From the NCBI RefSeq assembly GCF_031822435.1, contig NZ_JAVQLW010000001.1, positions 62,001 to 126,000 on the forward strand: a DNA stretch of 64,000 bases. The letters run 5' to 3'. Below, piece by piece: positions 36,501 to 44,649 of this stretch. Source of the stretch: Paracoccus sp. MBLB3053. Its GTDB lineage: Bacteria; Pseudomonadota; Alphaproteobacteria; Rhodobacterales; Rhodobacteraceae. The position numbers were made by a program, and so were the translations under genes. Position 1 is the stretch's first letter. Every line of letters begins with the position of its first letter. Below the pieces are notes generated by a model. That model had not been told where the DNA came from, made no database searches, and was given only the letters and a program-made list of their open reading frames with translations.

Positions 36501-36971
36501 CGGCATGAGACCTATGGCCCGGTCCGCACCCTGCCGACCCGGACCTTCTTCTACGGCATGGAGCCGGGGGATGAGATCGAGGCCGAGATCGACCCCGGCA
36601 AGACGCTCGAGATCCGCCTGCTGACGCTGGGCGAGACGGATGAGAACGGCGATGTGAAGGTCTTTTTCGAACTGAACGGCCAGCCCCGCGTGATCCGCGT
36701 GCCGAACCGGCTGGTGAAATCCCAGACCTCGGTCCGACCCAAGGCCGACCCGTCGAACGACGGCCATGTCGGCGCGCCAATGCCCGGTGTCGTCGCCTCG
36801 GTCGCGGTCACCGTGGGGCAGAAGGTCCATCCGGGCGACCTGATGCTGACCATCGAGGCGATGAAGATGGAAACCGGCATCCATGCCGATCGCGAAGGCA
36901 CCATCAAGGCCCTGCATGTCAGCCCCGGGCAGGGCATCGACGCCAAGGACCTGCTTGTCGAGATCGAGTGA
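33537..36971 (+). CDS. pyc: Pyruvate carboxylase
   Basis: 1144 aa from ATG 33537 (MFNKILVANRGEIAIRVMRA), with GGGGGG upstream; ATG 33522 is an alternative. Domains in order: biotin carboxylase with ATP-grasp (about 1-455; KASWGGGGRGM, FIEVNPRVQVEHTVTEEVTG), carboxyltransferase (about 540-810; TDTSMRDGHQSLLATRMR, HFHTHDTGG), allosteric linker and biotinyl carrier with biotin lysine K1110 in EAMKMETG. It makes oxaloacetate from pyruvate, the main anaplerotic step. Length is normal for single-chain Pyc. Confidence 0.97.
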   Translation: MFNKILVANRGEIAIRVMRAANELGKKTVAVYAEEDKLGLHRFKADEAYRIGEGLGPVAAYLSIPEIIRVAKESGADAIHPGYGLLSENPDFVDACVAAGITFIGPSSDTMRALGDKASARRVAIGAGVPVIPATEVLGDDMEAIKAEAAEIGYPLMLKASWGGGGRGMRPIMGPEELPEKVREGRREAEAAFGNGEGYLEKMILRARHVEVQLLGDSHGGLYHLYERDCTVQRRNQKVVERAPAPYLSEEQRAEVCELALKIGRAVGYQNAGTVEFLMDMDSGNFYFIEVNPRVQVEHTVTEEVTGIDIVQSQIQIAEGATLAQATGVPGQSEVRLNGHALQCRVTTEDPLNNFIPDYGRITAYRSATGNGIRLDGGTAYAGGVITRFYDSLLVKVTAHAQTPEKAIARMDRALREFRVRGVATNIEFVINLLKHPTFLDDTYTTKFIDTTEELFHFAKRRDRATKILTYIADISVNGHPETAGRPMPAAEARMPVPPKPRGEPVPGTRQLLEERGAKAVADWMLDQKQLLITDTSMRDGHQSLLATRMRSIDMIRVAPSYAANLPGLFSVECWGGATFDVAYRFLQECPWQRLRDIRTRMPNLMTQMLLRASNGVGYTNYPDNVVQAFVKQAATTGIDVFRVFDSLNWVENMRVAMDAVVESGKICEGTICYTGDLLDPERSKYDLKYYVEMGKALKAAGAHVLGLKDMAGLLKPASASLLVKALKDEVGLPIHFHTHDTGGIGGATILAAAAAGVDAVDCAMDALSGNTSQPTLGSVVEALRHTPRDTGLDIGAIREISNYWETVRAHYAAFESGLQAPASEVYLHEMPGGQFTNLKAQARSLGLEERWHEVAQTYAEVNRMFGDIVKVTPSSKVVGDMALMMVAQGLSRAQVEDPNVEVAFPDSVVDMMRGNLGQPPGGWPEALQRKILKGEAPLTTRPGASMEPVDLEAVRAKLSKDLGDQPVDDEDLNGYLMYPKVFTDYMSRHETYGPVRTLPTRTFFYGMEPGDEIEAEIDPGKTLEIRLLTLGETDENGDVKVFFELNGQPRVIRVPNRLVKSQTSVRPKADPSNDGHVGAPMPGVVASVAVTVGQKVHPGDLMLTIEAMKMETGIHADREGTIKALHVSPGQGIDAKDLLVEIE

Positions 36972-36989
36972 TCCCGCATGCTGAAACCG

Positions 36990-37015
36990 GCCGAGGACGC
37001 GACCGCGCCCTCGGC
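36990..37015. terminator. Stem-loop between pyc and the MocA-like gene
   Basis: GCCGAGG and CCTCGGC (7 bp) with a 12-nt loop sit between the convergent stops. No T-tract is present, so termination would be weak. Confidence 0.4.
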
Positions 37016-37017
37016 AC

Positions 37018-37584
37018 TCAGATCGCCTGCATGCGCGTGTTCGGCAGGTCGCCTGGCCTGTCGACATCAACCAGCCGATCGGCAGGAATCGCGCGCAGGA
37101 TCAGGTCCGGCCTTTCGCGCAGCAGCGCCCCCGCCCCCTTGTCGCGATCCAGACGCATGACACGCGGGAACAGCGCGCGCGGAATGATTGCAGGCGGCAT
37201 GGCCACGCCGCCCAGCGCCATGACGGGATGGGTCAACGCCCCGCGCGCGACCAGCCGAAGATCACTGCGTGTCAGTCGGGGCATGTCGGCCAGAACCAGA
37301 AGCACATGGCTTGCACCACTGCGCCTGACCGCCCGGATGCCAATGGCAAGGCTGATGCCCTGCCCCGCCCGCGCCTTTGGCGTGCGCACGGGAATCATGC
37401 CGCGATACAGCCCGGCATGACCGGGATGACGCAGAACGACAAAGGCCGCATGTCGCGGAAGGCCGCGCAGCGCCGCCAGGGAATGTGCGGCCAGCGGGCG
37501 GCCCTCGAGCTGCGCCATCAGCTTGTCCCGGCTGCCAAAGCGCCGCGACAGCCCCGCCGCGAGCAGGACGATCGCCAGCTTCAC
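37018..37584 (-). CDS. MocA-like molybdenum cofactor nucleotidyltransferase
   Basis: 188 aa from GTG 37584, which overlaps the upstream stop (GTGA). N-terminal VLLAAGLSRRFGSRDKLMAQLEG is the nucleotide-binding loop and motif of MobA/MocA enzymes; VLLVLADMPRLT carries the metal-binding Asp. It likely attaches CMP to molybdopterin to give the cytosine dinucleotide form used by xanthine-oxidase-family enzymes, such as the one divergently encoded at 38.7-42.8 kb. Substrate (CTP versus GTP) is inferred from that context. Confidence 0.85.
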   Translation of the reverse strand: MKLAIVLLAAGLSRRFGSRDKLMAQLEGRPLAAHSLAALRGLPRHAAFVVLRHPGHAGLYRGMIPVRTPKARAGQGISLAIGIRAVRRSGASHVLLVLADMPRLTRSDLRLVARGALTHPVMALGGVAMPPAIIPRALFPRVMRLDRDKGAGALLRERPDLILRAIPADRLVDVDRPGDLPNTRMQAI

Positions 37585-38510
37585 CGCCTGCAGGCCTCGG
37601 CCAGGATTTCAGCCAGAACCGAGGCGGCAAGCGTTCTGGGGTCCCGCGTCGAGGGGATCACGCCGATGGGCCCGCGCAACCGGGCCAAGGCGGTCTCGTC
37701 CACCCCGCGTTCGCGCAGCCTCTGCAATCGCCGCTCGGCCGTTCGGTGACTGCCTTGCGCCCCGACATAGAAAGCGGGCCCCGGCAGAAGGCGGCTCAGG
37801 ATTTCGGGCTCCAGATCATGGTCGTGAAAGAACAACACGGCCGCCGTATGGGCATCCATCCGGACGTCGAACGCGCCTGCTGGCAGAAGACGGACGGGAC
37901 AAAGCCGGTTTCCCTCGGCCGCCGCCAGCGTTTCGTCGTCGGGCGAGACAAGCACGGTTTCATATCCCGCCGCGGCGGTCATGCGTGCAAAGGCGACCGC
38001 CTCGGGTCCCTTGCCAAAAACTGCGAAGCGCGGATCGGGGTCGACGACCATCTGCATCGACGCGCCTGGAACGGGTTCGTCCCGCAATGCTTCTCCAAGC
38101 CAGAGATGCAGGGTTTTCCGCGCTTCCAGGTCCGCGACGATCCGGGTCAGCTCGCCCTCTGCCGGCGCGAGCAGAACGCGGATGTCAAGGCCACCGCCGC
38201 AAGGTAGCTCAAGATCGCGAAAGGGCGAGCCCATGCCATAGCGCAATTGCCGCGCCTGGCCGCTTTGCACGACCTCGGCAACGTGCCGGGCGATATCTGC
38301 ATCGATGCAGCCCGACGAAATCGAACCGCGCAGTTCACCATCCGCTGCCAGCACCATCGTGGCACCAAGCGGGCGATAGGACGGGCCGTCAATGCCGGTG
38401 ACGATGGCCAGCCCCGTGGCACGGGACGCCCCTGCCAGCGGCAGATCGCTTGCCCGAATGCTTGCCCGCGCGATCAGCCCGTTTGTCGCCGAAATCTGCT
38501 GATCCCTCAT
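37581..38510 (-). CDS. XdhC-family molybdenum-hydroxylase maturation factor
   Basis: 309 aa. The N-terminal XdhC/CoxI domain (about 25-95: GLAIVTGIDGPSYRPLGATMV, GSISSGCIDADIARH) and the C-terminal Rossmann-like domain (about 160-300: RFAVFGKGPEAVAFARMTAA, VGAQGSHRTAERRLQRL, GPIGVIPSTRDPRTLAASVLAE) are complete. The family binds and protects the Mo cofactor and helps insert the sulfurated form. It is divergent from the cytochrome c/Mo-hydroxylase operon, the natural client. Confidence 0.88.
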   Translation of the reverse strand: MRDQQISATNGLIARASIRASDLPLAGASRATGLAIVTGIDGPSYRPLGATMVLAADGELRGSISSGCIDADIARHVAEVVQSGQARQLRYGMGSPFRDLELPCGGGLDIRVLLAPAEGELTRIVADLEARKTLHLWLGEALRDEPVPGASMQMVVDPDPRFAVFGKGPEAVAFARMTAAAGYETVLVSPDDETLAAAEGNRLCPVRLLPAGAFDVRMDAHTAAVLFFHDHDLEPEILSRLLPGPAFYVGAQGSHRTAERRLQRLRERGVDETALARLRGPIGVIPSTRDPRTLAASVLAEILAEACRR

Positions 38511-38680
38511 CGGCCCTGCCCTGTCGTGGTTCCGCCATCAGTATAGAAGAGGCGCCGCGGGGGAAAAGCCCGTTCGCCGGTCTTCGCCGAACCGGTCGCA
38601 CCGCGATTGACGAAGCCCCGCGCTGCTTTATCCTGTCGCCAGACCGGCCGGGCAGTGGCGCAACGGGAAGGATCGGTCCC

Positions 38681-39985
38681 TTGAAGCTGAAATCCATCTT
38701 CCTCGCGATCTTGGGCATCGGCATCGCCGGAGTTGCTGGTTTTGCCTTTTACGCCCGGCAGCCCGAGCTTCCCGAACTGGCCGAGGTGGGCCGCCCCCAA
38801 TTCGAGCCCGAGACGATCGAAAAGGGCCGCGTCCTGACCGCTGCCGGCTATTGTGCATCCTGCCACACCGCCAAAGATGGCGCACCCTTTGCCGGTAATT
38901 ACCCCGTCACGACGGATTTCGGCACGATCTACGGATCGAACATCACGCCCGACCCCGAAACCGGCATTGGGGGCTGGTCGCCCGAGGCATTCCGCAGGGC
39001 GATGCAGAAGGGTGTCGATCGCGACGGGGCGCATCTTTTCCCGGCCTTTCCCTATGACCACTTCAGCAAGATGACCGATGAGGATGTCGATGCGATCTAT
39101 GCCTATCTCATGGCCGAGGTCGAACCCGTCCGCCAGCAGACGTTGCCGCCAGAGCTTCCGGCACCGCTCGACCGGCGGTTCCTGCAGGCGGGCTGGAAAC
39201 TGCTTTTCGCCGATCTGGGCAGGTACGAGAGCGATCTATCGAAATCCGAGCTGTGGAACCGGGGGGCCTATCTGACCCAGGGCGTCACCCATTGCGGCGC
39301 CTGCCACACGCCCCGCAACGCGTTGGGGGCTGAACGCGATCAAAGCGCGCTGTTCGAGGGCGCGGTCATCGACAATTGGCACGCGCCCCCGCTGACTGCC
39401 GCGAATCCTGCCGCCGTTCCCTGGTCCGCCGCCGATTTCGTCGCCTATCTTTCGACCGGTTCGACCCGTTATCAAGGCGTCGCCACAGGCCCGATGGGTC
39501 CGGTTGTGCATCAGGGCATCGCCATGCTGCCGCAATCGGACCTTGAGGCGATCGGGACCTATCTCGCCTCGATCGTCGGTGCACCGGATGCCGATCCTGC
39601 CGGAAACCAGGTCGTGATCGCCAGTCTCGAGGCAGGCCGGCCCGGTCGCGACTGGCGGATGGAACCCGGTGCGCGACTTTACGCCACCGCCTGCGCCGCC
39701 TGCCACTACAATGCGCGCGAAGTGAGCCCGGGCCGACCGGATCTTGCAATCAACTCGGCCGCCCGTTTGGACGACCCGGCAAATCTCATACAGGCCATAT
39801 TGCATGGCGTCAGCGCGTCCGAGGGCACTTCGGGCGTCGTCATGCCAGCCTTTGCGGGCGCGATGTCGGATGCGGAGATTGCCGCCATCGCAAGCCATAT
39901 CCGCGAAGGTCTGGCAGGCCTTCCCGCATGGCCGGATCTCGCGGCGAAAATCGCCATGGTCCGGGCAGCGGGAACAGATCATTAG
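38681..39985 (+). CDS. Triheme membrane-anchored cytochrome c of a molybdenum dehydrogenase
   Basis: 434 aa from TTG 38681 (LKLKSIFLAILGIGIAG), with GGGAAGGATC upstream; longer in-frame readings extend into the divergent xdhC gene and are rejected. An N-terminal anchor or signal helix leads to the periplasm. Three heme c sites, CASCH, CGACH and CAACH, define three cytochrome domains. It is like the cytochrome subunit of membrane aldehyde and alcohol dehydrogenases and should pass electrons from the Mo enzyme to the respiratory chain. It is 13 bp before the 2Fe-2S subunit. Confidence 0.9.
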   Translation: MKLKSIFLAILGIGIAGVAGFAFYARQPELPELAEVGRPQFEPETIEKGRVLTAAGYCASCHTAKDGAPFAGNYPVTTDFGTIYGSNITPDPETGIGGWSPEAFRRAMQKGVDRDGAHLFPAFPYDHFSKMTDEDVDAIYAYLMAEVEPVRQQTLPPELPAPLDRRFLQAGWKLLFADLGRYESDLSKSELWNRGAYLTQGVTHCGACHTPRNALGAERDQSALFEGAVIDNWHAPPLTAANPAAVPWSAADFVAYLSTGSTRYQGVATGPMGPVVHQGIAMLPQSDLEAIGTYLASIVGAPDADPAGNQVVIASLEAGRPGRDWRMEPGARLYATACAACHYNAREVSPGRPDLAINSAARLDDPANLIQAILHGVSASEGTSGVVMPAFAGAMSDAEIAAIASHIREGLAGLPAWPDLAAKIAMVRAAGTDH

Positions 39986-39998
39986 GGAGGAAATCGGC

Positions 39999-40472
39999 AT
40001 GATCGAATTTTCGGTCAATGGTCGTCCCGTTCGACTGGATATCGAACCCGACACGCCCCTGCTCTGGGCGATACGGGATGAGATCGGCCTGACTGGCACC
40101 AAGTTCGGATGCGGTATCGGCATGTGCGGAGCCTGCACGGTGCATGTGGGCGGTCGCGCCACGCGATCCTGCATCACTCCGGTTTCAGATGTTGCAGGCG
40201 GCGAGGTCACCACCATCGAAGGGCTCGACCCCAATGGCAACCATCCCCTGCAGCAGGCCTGGCGCGACTTGCGCGTGCCGCAATGCGGCTACTGCCAATC
40301 AGGCCAGATCATGCAGGCGGCGGCGCTACTGACGGACTTCGCCGACCCGACGGATGAGGATATCGACGCGGTCATGACCGGCAACCTGTGCCGCTGCATG
40401 ACCTATAACCGCATCCGCCAGGCGGTCCGCGTGGCCGCCTCGGCCCTGAGGGGGGAGAAGGCAAATGGCTGA
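39999..40472 (+). CDS. 2Fe-2S subunit of IorAB-type molybdenum hydroxylase
   Basis: 157 aa from ATG 39999, preceded by AGGGAGG. A plant-type ferredoxin cluster (CGIGMCGACTVHVGG with a fourth Cys in RSC) is followed by the second cluster on a helical domain (PQCGYCQSGQIM ... CRCMTYNRIRQAV). It matches the small subunit of isoquinoline oxidoreductase and periplasmic aldehyde dehydrogenases. It has no signal of its own and is probably carried out by the Tat signal of the large subunit. It overlaps the next gene by 8 bp. Confidence 0.94.
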   Translation: MIEFSVNGRPVRLDIEPDTPLLWAIRDEIGLTGTKFGCGIGMCGACTVHVGGRATRSCITPVSDVAGGEVTTIEGLDPNGNHPLQQAWRDLRVPQCGYCQSGQIMQAAALLTDFADPTDEDIDAVMTGNLCRCMTYNRIRQAVRVAASALRGEKANG

Positions 40473-42780
40473 GCTTCGTCGTCTTCTGCGCTCCGACAGG
40501 AGCATGCCCGAATTAAGTCGGCGGGGCTTTCTTGTCGCGGCCTGCGCCACGGGCGCGGCATTCGGCTTCCCGCGCATCGGGCTTGCCGCCATGGACCCCG
40601 GCGCCGCCGATGGCGCTGCGGCCAAGGCTGTCGGCGCCAGGTTCGAGCCTTCGATCTGGTATTGGATTGATTCCCGTGGCGTCGTGAACGTCAACATCAT
40701 CCGCGCCGAGATGGGCCAGCATGTCGGAACCGCGATCGCACGCATTCTTGCCGATGAACTTGGCGCGCCGTGGAAGGATGTGCGAATCGAACATGTCGAT
40801 TCCGATCCGAAATGGGGCATGATGGTTACCGGCGGCAGCGGCTCGGTTTCGCAAAGCTGGGACATCTACCGCCGTGCAGGCGCAGCGGGCCGCCTCGCCC
40901 TGATCGAAAAGGCCGCCCAGCTTTGGGCCGTCGATGCCGGAAGCCTTTCCCTGACGAATGGCGTGGTTTCGGGCGGCGGAGAGTCCGTCGGCATCGGAGA
41001 GCTCGTCACAAGCGGGATCGAGCGCAGCTTCACCGAGGACGAACTGAATGCCCTGCCCCTGCGACCCGTTTCCGAACTGACGCTGGTCGGCAGGGATGTC
41101 GCCGCCCTTGACATCGCGAACAAGACCACCGGGCAGGCGATCTACGGCATAGACGCCCGGATCGAGGGCATGGTTCATGCCGTGCCCATCCTGCCGCCCA
41201 CGCGATATGGTTGCGAGATTACCGAGATCGACGACAGCGCCGCGAAGCAGGTCAAGGGTTTCCAGCAGGTCCTGAAGCTTGACGACCCGACCGGCACGGT
41301 GCCGGGATGGGCGATCGTGATCGCTGACAATCATTGGGCCGCGCTCAGGTCGGCCGAAGCGGTGAGGCTGTCCTACACCCTGCCCGATGCCGCAAAGGTG
41401 ACCGAAGCCGCCCTTCAGGAAGAGGCGCGGCGCCTGATCGCCGATCCCGCCGCCGGGGCGGTTCTCGACACAGGGGAAGGCGATTTCGACCCGGTTTTCG
41501 CCGGGGCCGCCGACAGGATCGAGGCCGAATACACCACCGCCACCGTGCTGCATTTCCAGCTTGAACCGCTGAACGCGACGGCGTTCCGCGATCCCGACGG
41601 CGTCTGGGAAATCCACACCGGGAACCAGTGGCAATCCCTGATCGTCCCGACGCTCGAGGCGGCGCTTGGTGTCGAAAGCGGCAAGGTCGTCCTGCGCAGC
41701 TACATGCTTGGCGGCGGCTTTGGGCGAAGGCTGAACGGAGATTATGCCGTGCCGGCCGCGCTGGCTTCACAGGCGCTGGACGGGCGTCCGGTAAAAATGG
41801 TGATGCGGCGCGAAGATGACGTCCTGTTCGATTCTCCCCGTTCGCCTTCGGTGCAGAAACTGCGCATGGGCTTCGACCCGGACGGTCGAGTTCTCGCCAT
41901 GGATATGGCGGTGGCCGCAGGCTGGCCGACCAAGGCGATGATTCCCATCGCGATGCCGAACGGAGTGAACGACCAACCCTATGATCCCTTCTCGGTCGAC
42001 GGGGCGGATCACTGGTATTCCGTCGGGGCGCAGCGCCTGCGGGCGATTTCGAACGAGCTTGCGCTTCAATCCTTCAGACCGGGCTGGCTGCGCGCGGTCG
42101 GGCCGGGCTTCACGGCCTTCGCCGTTGAAAGCTTCATGGACGAGGCCGCGCGGCATCTGGGCCAGGACCCGGTGCAATTCCGGCTGGACCACCTGAAGGC
42201 CGAGGGGCGCAACGCCGGCGAGGCTCCGCTTTCCAATGGCGGTGCAGGTCGGCAGGCCGAGGTGCTTCGCCGCGTCGTTGAACTGTCCCATTACGGCGAG
42301 GCGGAATTGCCCCCGGATACAGCCATCGGAATCGCCACGACCTTCGGGCAGGCCCGCAGCATGCCGACCTGGATCGGGGGCGCGGCACAGGTCAGGGTCG
42401 ACCGGTCATCGGGCCGGGTCGATGTGCAGAAGATCTGGCTTGCGGTCGATTGCGGAATCGTGATCGACCCAGACAGCGCCCGCGCCCAGACCGAAGGCGC
42501 GGCGCTTTGGGGCCTGTCGATGGCCCTTTACGAAGGGACCGAATTCGTCGACGGTGCAGTTCGCGATCGCAATCTCGACAGCTACAACCCTCTTCGCATG
42601 ATGGACACGCCCGAGATCGAGATCGAGTTCGTGGCCAGTTCCGAGGCCCCGGTGGGTCTGGGCGAACCGGGAACGACCGTGATCGCCCCGGCCATCGCCA
42701 ATGCGATCCACGCGGCGGTGGGCGTGCGGATGCGGCATCTTCCGATTACCCCCGAGGCCGTTCTGGCGGCGCTCGGCTGA
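40465..42780 (+). CDS. Molybdopterin-binding subunit of a periplasmic hydroxylase/aldehyde dehydrogenase
   Basis: 771 aa. A twin-arginine signal (ELSRRGFLVAACATGAAFG, about 15-35) marks Tat export with cofactor bound. The two-part Mo domain is typical of the IorB family: SYMLGGGFGRRLNGDYAVPA in the middle and GLGEPGTTVIAPAIANAI at the end, with the catalytic Glu in GLGE. Substrate cannot be told: N-heterocycles and aldehydes are both known for the family. With the triheme cytochrome and 2Fe-2S protein it forms a complete three-subunit dehydrogenase. Confidence 0.92.
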   Translation: MAELRRLLRSDRSMPELSRRGFLVAACATGAAFGFPRIGLAAMDPGAADGAAAKAVGARFEPSIWYWIDSRGVVNVNIIRAEMGQHVGTAIARILADELGAPWKDVRIEHVDSDPKWGMMVTGGSGSVSQSWDIYRRAGAAGRLALIEKAAQLWAVDAGSLSLTNGVVSGGGESVGIGELVTSGIERSFTEDELNALPLRPVSELTLVGRDVAALDIANKTTGQAIYGIDARIEGMVHAVPILPPTRYGCEITEIDDSAAKQVKGFQQVLKLDDPTGTVPGWAIVIADNHWAALRSAEAVRLSYTLPDAAKVTEAALQEEARRLIADPAAGAVLDTGEGDFDPVFAGAADRIEAEYTTATVLHFQLEPLNATAFRDPDGVWEIHTGNQWQSLIVPTLEAALGVESGKVVLRSYMLGGGFGRRLNGDYAVPAALASQALDGRPVKMVMRREDDVLFDSPRSPSVQKLRMGFDPDGRVLAMDMAVAAGWPTKAMIPIAMPNGVNDQPYDPFSVDGADHWYSVGAQRLRAISNELALQSFRPGWLRAVGPGFTAFAVESFMDEAARHLGQDPVQFRLDHLKAEGRNAGEAPLSNGGAGRQAEVLRRVVELSHYGEAELPPDTAIGIATTFGQARSMPTWIGGAAQVRVDRSSGRVDVQKIWLAVDCGIVIDPDSARAQTEGAALWGLSMALYEGTEFVDGAVRDRNLDSYNPLRMMDTPEIEIEFVASSEAPVGLGEPGTTVIAPAIANAIHAAVGVRMRHLPITPEAVLAALG

Positions 42781-42809
42781 CGAATGGAAACAAGGCAAGG
42801 GGACAATGA

Positions 42810-43784
42810 ATGGGCCGACTGGTCGATGGCGTCTGGCATGACGAATGGTACGACACGAAAAGCAGCGGAGGACGCTTTCAACGCACGACCACGGCCTGGC
42901 GGAACTGGATCACGCCGGACGGTTCGCCAGGCCCTTCGGGCGAAGGCGGGTTCGAGGCAAGGGCCGGGCGGTATCACCTCTATGTCTCGCTCGCCTGTCC
43001 CTGGGCCCATCGCACGCTGATCTTTCGCGCGCTGAAGGGGCTTGAGGATCTGATCTCGGTGTCGGTCGTCCACCCTGATATGCTGTCCGACGGCTGGACC
43101 TTCTCGACGGAATTTCCGGCTGCGACGGGTGATGAGCTTTTCGGCTCGGATTTCCTGCGCGAGATCTATCTTCGGGCCGATGCCGACGCCTCGGGGCGGG
43201 TTACCGTGCCGGTGCTGTGGGACCGTGAACGGGGCACGATCGTTTCGAACGAAAGCGCCGAAATCATCCGCATGTTCAACCATGCCTTCAACGACTTGAC
43301 CGGCAATCGGGACGACTATTGCCCGGATGACTTGCTGGATGAGATCAACGAGGTAAACTCACTGGTCTACGATCAGGTGAACAACGGCGTCTACAAGGCG
43401 GGCTTTGCAACCAGTCAGGCCGCCTATGATGAGGCCGTCCATCCGCTTTTCGAAACGCTTGATCTTCTCGAGCGTCGTCTGGCGGGCAATCGTTACCTTT
43501 GCGGGAACCGGATCACCGAGGCGGATTGGCGGCTTTTCACCACAATGGTGCGTTTCGATCCCGTCTATCACACGCATTTCAAGTGCAATCGTGCATGGTT
43601 GCGGGAATATCCCAACCTTTGGGGCTGGACGCGCGAGCTTTATCAATGGCCGGGCATCGCCGCGACGGTGAACTTCGACCACATCGTCCGGCACTACCAT
43701 TACAGCCACGACACCATAAATCCTTCGCGGATCATTCCAATCAATCCGGTGATCGACTGGCACGAACCGCACGGGAGGGGTTAG
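42810..43784 (+). CDS. yqjG: Glutathionyl-hydroquinone reductase (YqjG/Xi-class GST)
   Basis: 324 aa. The Xi-class signature is intact: active-site C63 in SLACPWAHRTL, N-terminal RNWITPDGSPG, ESAEIIRMFN, and the C-terminal NFDHIVRHYHYSHDTINP. These enzymes remove glutathione from glutathionyl-quinols. It lies 30 bp after the Mo-hydroxylase genes in the same direction; a link through quinone chemistry is possible but not shown. Confidence 0.94.
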   Translation: MGRLVDGVWHDEWYDTKSSGGRFQRTTTAWRNWITPDGSPGPSGEGGFEARAGRYHLYVSLACPWAHRTLIFRALKGLEDLISVSVVHPDMLSDGWTFSTEFPAATGDELFGSDFLREIYLRADADASGRVTVPVLWDRERGTIVSNESAEIIRMFNHAFNDLTGNRDDYCPDDLLDEINEVNSLVYDQVNNGVYKAGFATSQAAYDEAVHPLFETLDLLERRLAGNRYLCGNRITEADWRLFTTMVRFDPVYHTHFKCNRAWLREYPNLWGWTRELYQWPGIAATVNFDHIVRHYHYSHDTINPSRIIPINPVIDWHEPHGRG

Positions 43785-43842
43785 AAAGGCCGAGCCTTTC
43801 GCGACACTTCCGCGAAGCGGGTGGCAGCGTTGTCACCCGCGC
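43784..43842. terminator. Cluster of small hairpins between yqjG and flgD
   Basis: GAAAGGC-CGA-GCCTTTC at 43784-43800 overlaps the yqjG stop. A competing TTCGCG/CGCGAA pairing (43798-43816) and a GGGTG/CACCC pairing follow. No T-tract is evident. The rest of the gap to 43981 shows no convincing gene. Confidence 0.4.
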
Positions 43843-43981
43843 CATCCAGTGGGGGAATTGCCGGCGCGACAGGCGCCTCGCCCGGGTTCGTTCGACGCCC
43901 TGCAGGCGGAGGTGTCGCGCATGAACGTTTGCGCAAAGGCGCAGCCCCCGGCAGCGCCCACGAGCTGGGATCGAGCATGCC

Positions 43982-44638
43982 TCACTCCCTCAGCGCGGTC
44001 ACTTCATCCACCCCCACCGCGAGATTGCCCTCAAGGATCAGCCGAGGGCCCGCACTTCCGATCTCGGCCCCGGTCACACGCGCGTAGACCCCGACATCCT
44101 TGATGCCGATCAGTTCGCCGTCACGAAGACATTCAAGCCGGAAACGATAGCTCCCCGAGGGCAGCGGTTCGCCATTGGCGTCCCTGCCAAGCCAGTCGAC
44201 CTCGCCCGAACCGGTCCCGATTTCTTCGCGCCGGACCTCCCGTCCCTGGCTGTCGAGCGTGACAAGCGTGACGCTCTCTGCTTCGTCCTCGGGCTCGATC
44301 ACCAGTGTCAGCGGATCCTGGTCGAACCAGACCTCGGAAGTCGTCCGGATCTCGCGACCGATCCAATCCGCGAGCTGGCTCAATGTTCCGCCCGTCCCTT
44401 CCACCAGCTGGGCAAGCAGCTCATTCGTGCGCACCTGCTGTTCGACCCCCGAGAAGGTGGCAAGCTGGACCGCGAACTCGCTGCCCTCCATCGGGTTCAG
44501 CGGGTCCTGATTCTGCAGCTGGGTGGTGAGCATGCGCAGAAAGGTCAGATAGTCCCCGCCGATTGACGCGGTTTGCGTGCTGGCGGGCGAGGAACTGGTT
44601 GAGCTGCTGGCCGAAATATCGCTGATCGCGTTGACCAT
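43982..44638 (-). CDS. flgD: Flagellar hook capping protein FlgD
   Basis: 218 aa. The conserved N-terminal block DYLTFLRMLTTQLQNQDPLNPMEGSEF begins near residue 29 and is diagnostic. The C-terminal part (about 95-215) is the beta-rich FlgD domain. It caps the growing hook during assembly. A Ser/Thr-rich leader occupies residues 8-27. It follows fliK by 11 bp in the same direction. Confidence 0.93.
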   Translation of the reverse strand: MVNAISDISASSSTSSSPASTQTASIGGDYLTFLRMLTTQLQNQDPLNPMEGSEFAVQLATFSGVEQQVRTNELLAQLVEGTGGTLSQLADWIGREIRTTSEVWFDQDPLTLVIEPEDEAESVTLVTLDSQGREVRREEIGTGSGEVDWLGRDANGEPLPSGSYRFRLECLRDGELIGIKDVGVYARVTGAEIGSAGPRLILEGNLAVGVDEVTALRE

Positions 44639-44649
44639 CGTGTTTCCCT

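Noticed and set aside
33003..37070. 1355-codon open frame opposite pyruvate carboxylase
   Set aside because: It is antisense to a complete, motif-rich pyc and part of tadA, with no recognisable domain; a high-GC shadow frame.
38450..38680. Longer cytochrome c from ATG 38450
   Set aside because: It overlaps the divergent xdhC gene and puts 77 unlikely residues before the membrane anchor.
43781..43978. 65-codon Pro/Arg-rich frame just after flgD
   Set aside because: No ribosome site or recognisable domain, and it runs through hairpins at the yqjG end; treated as non-coding.
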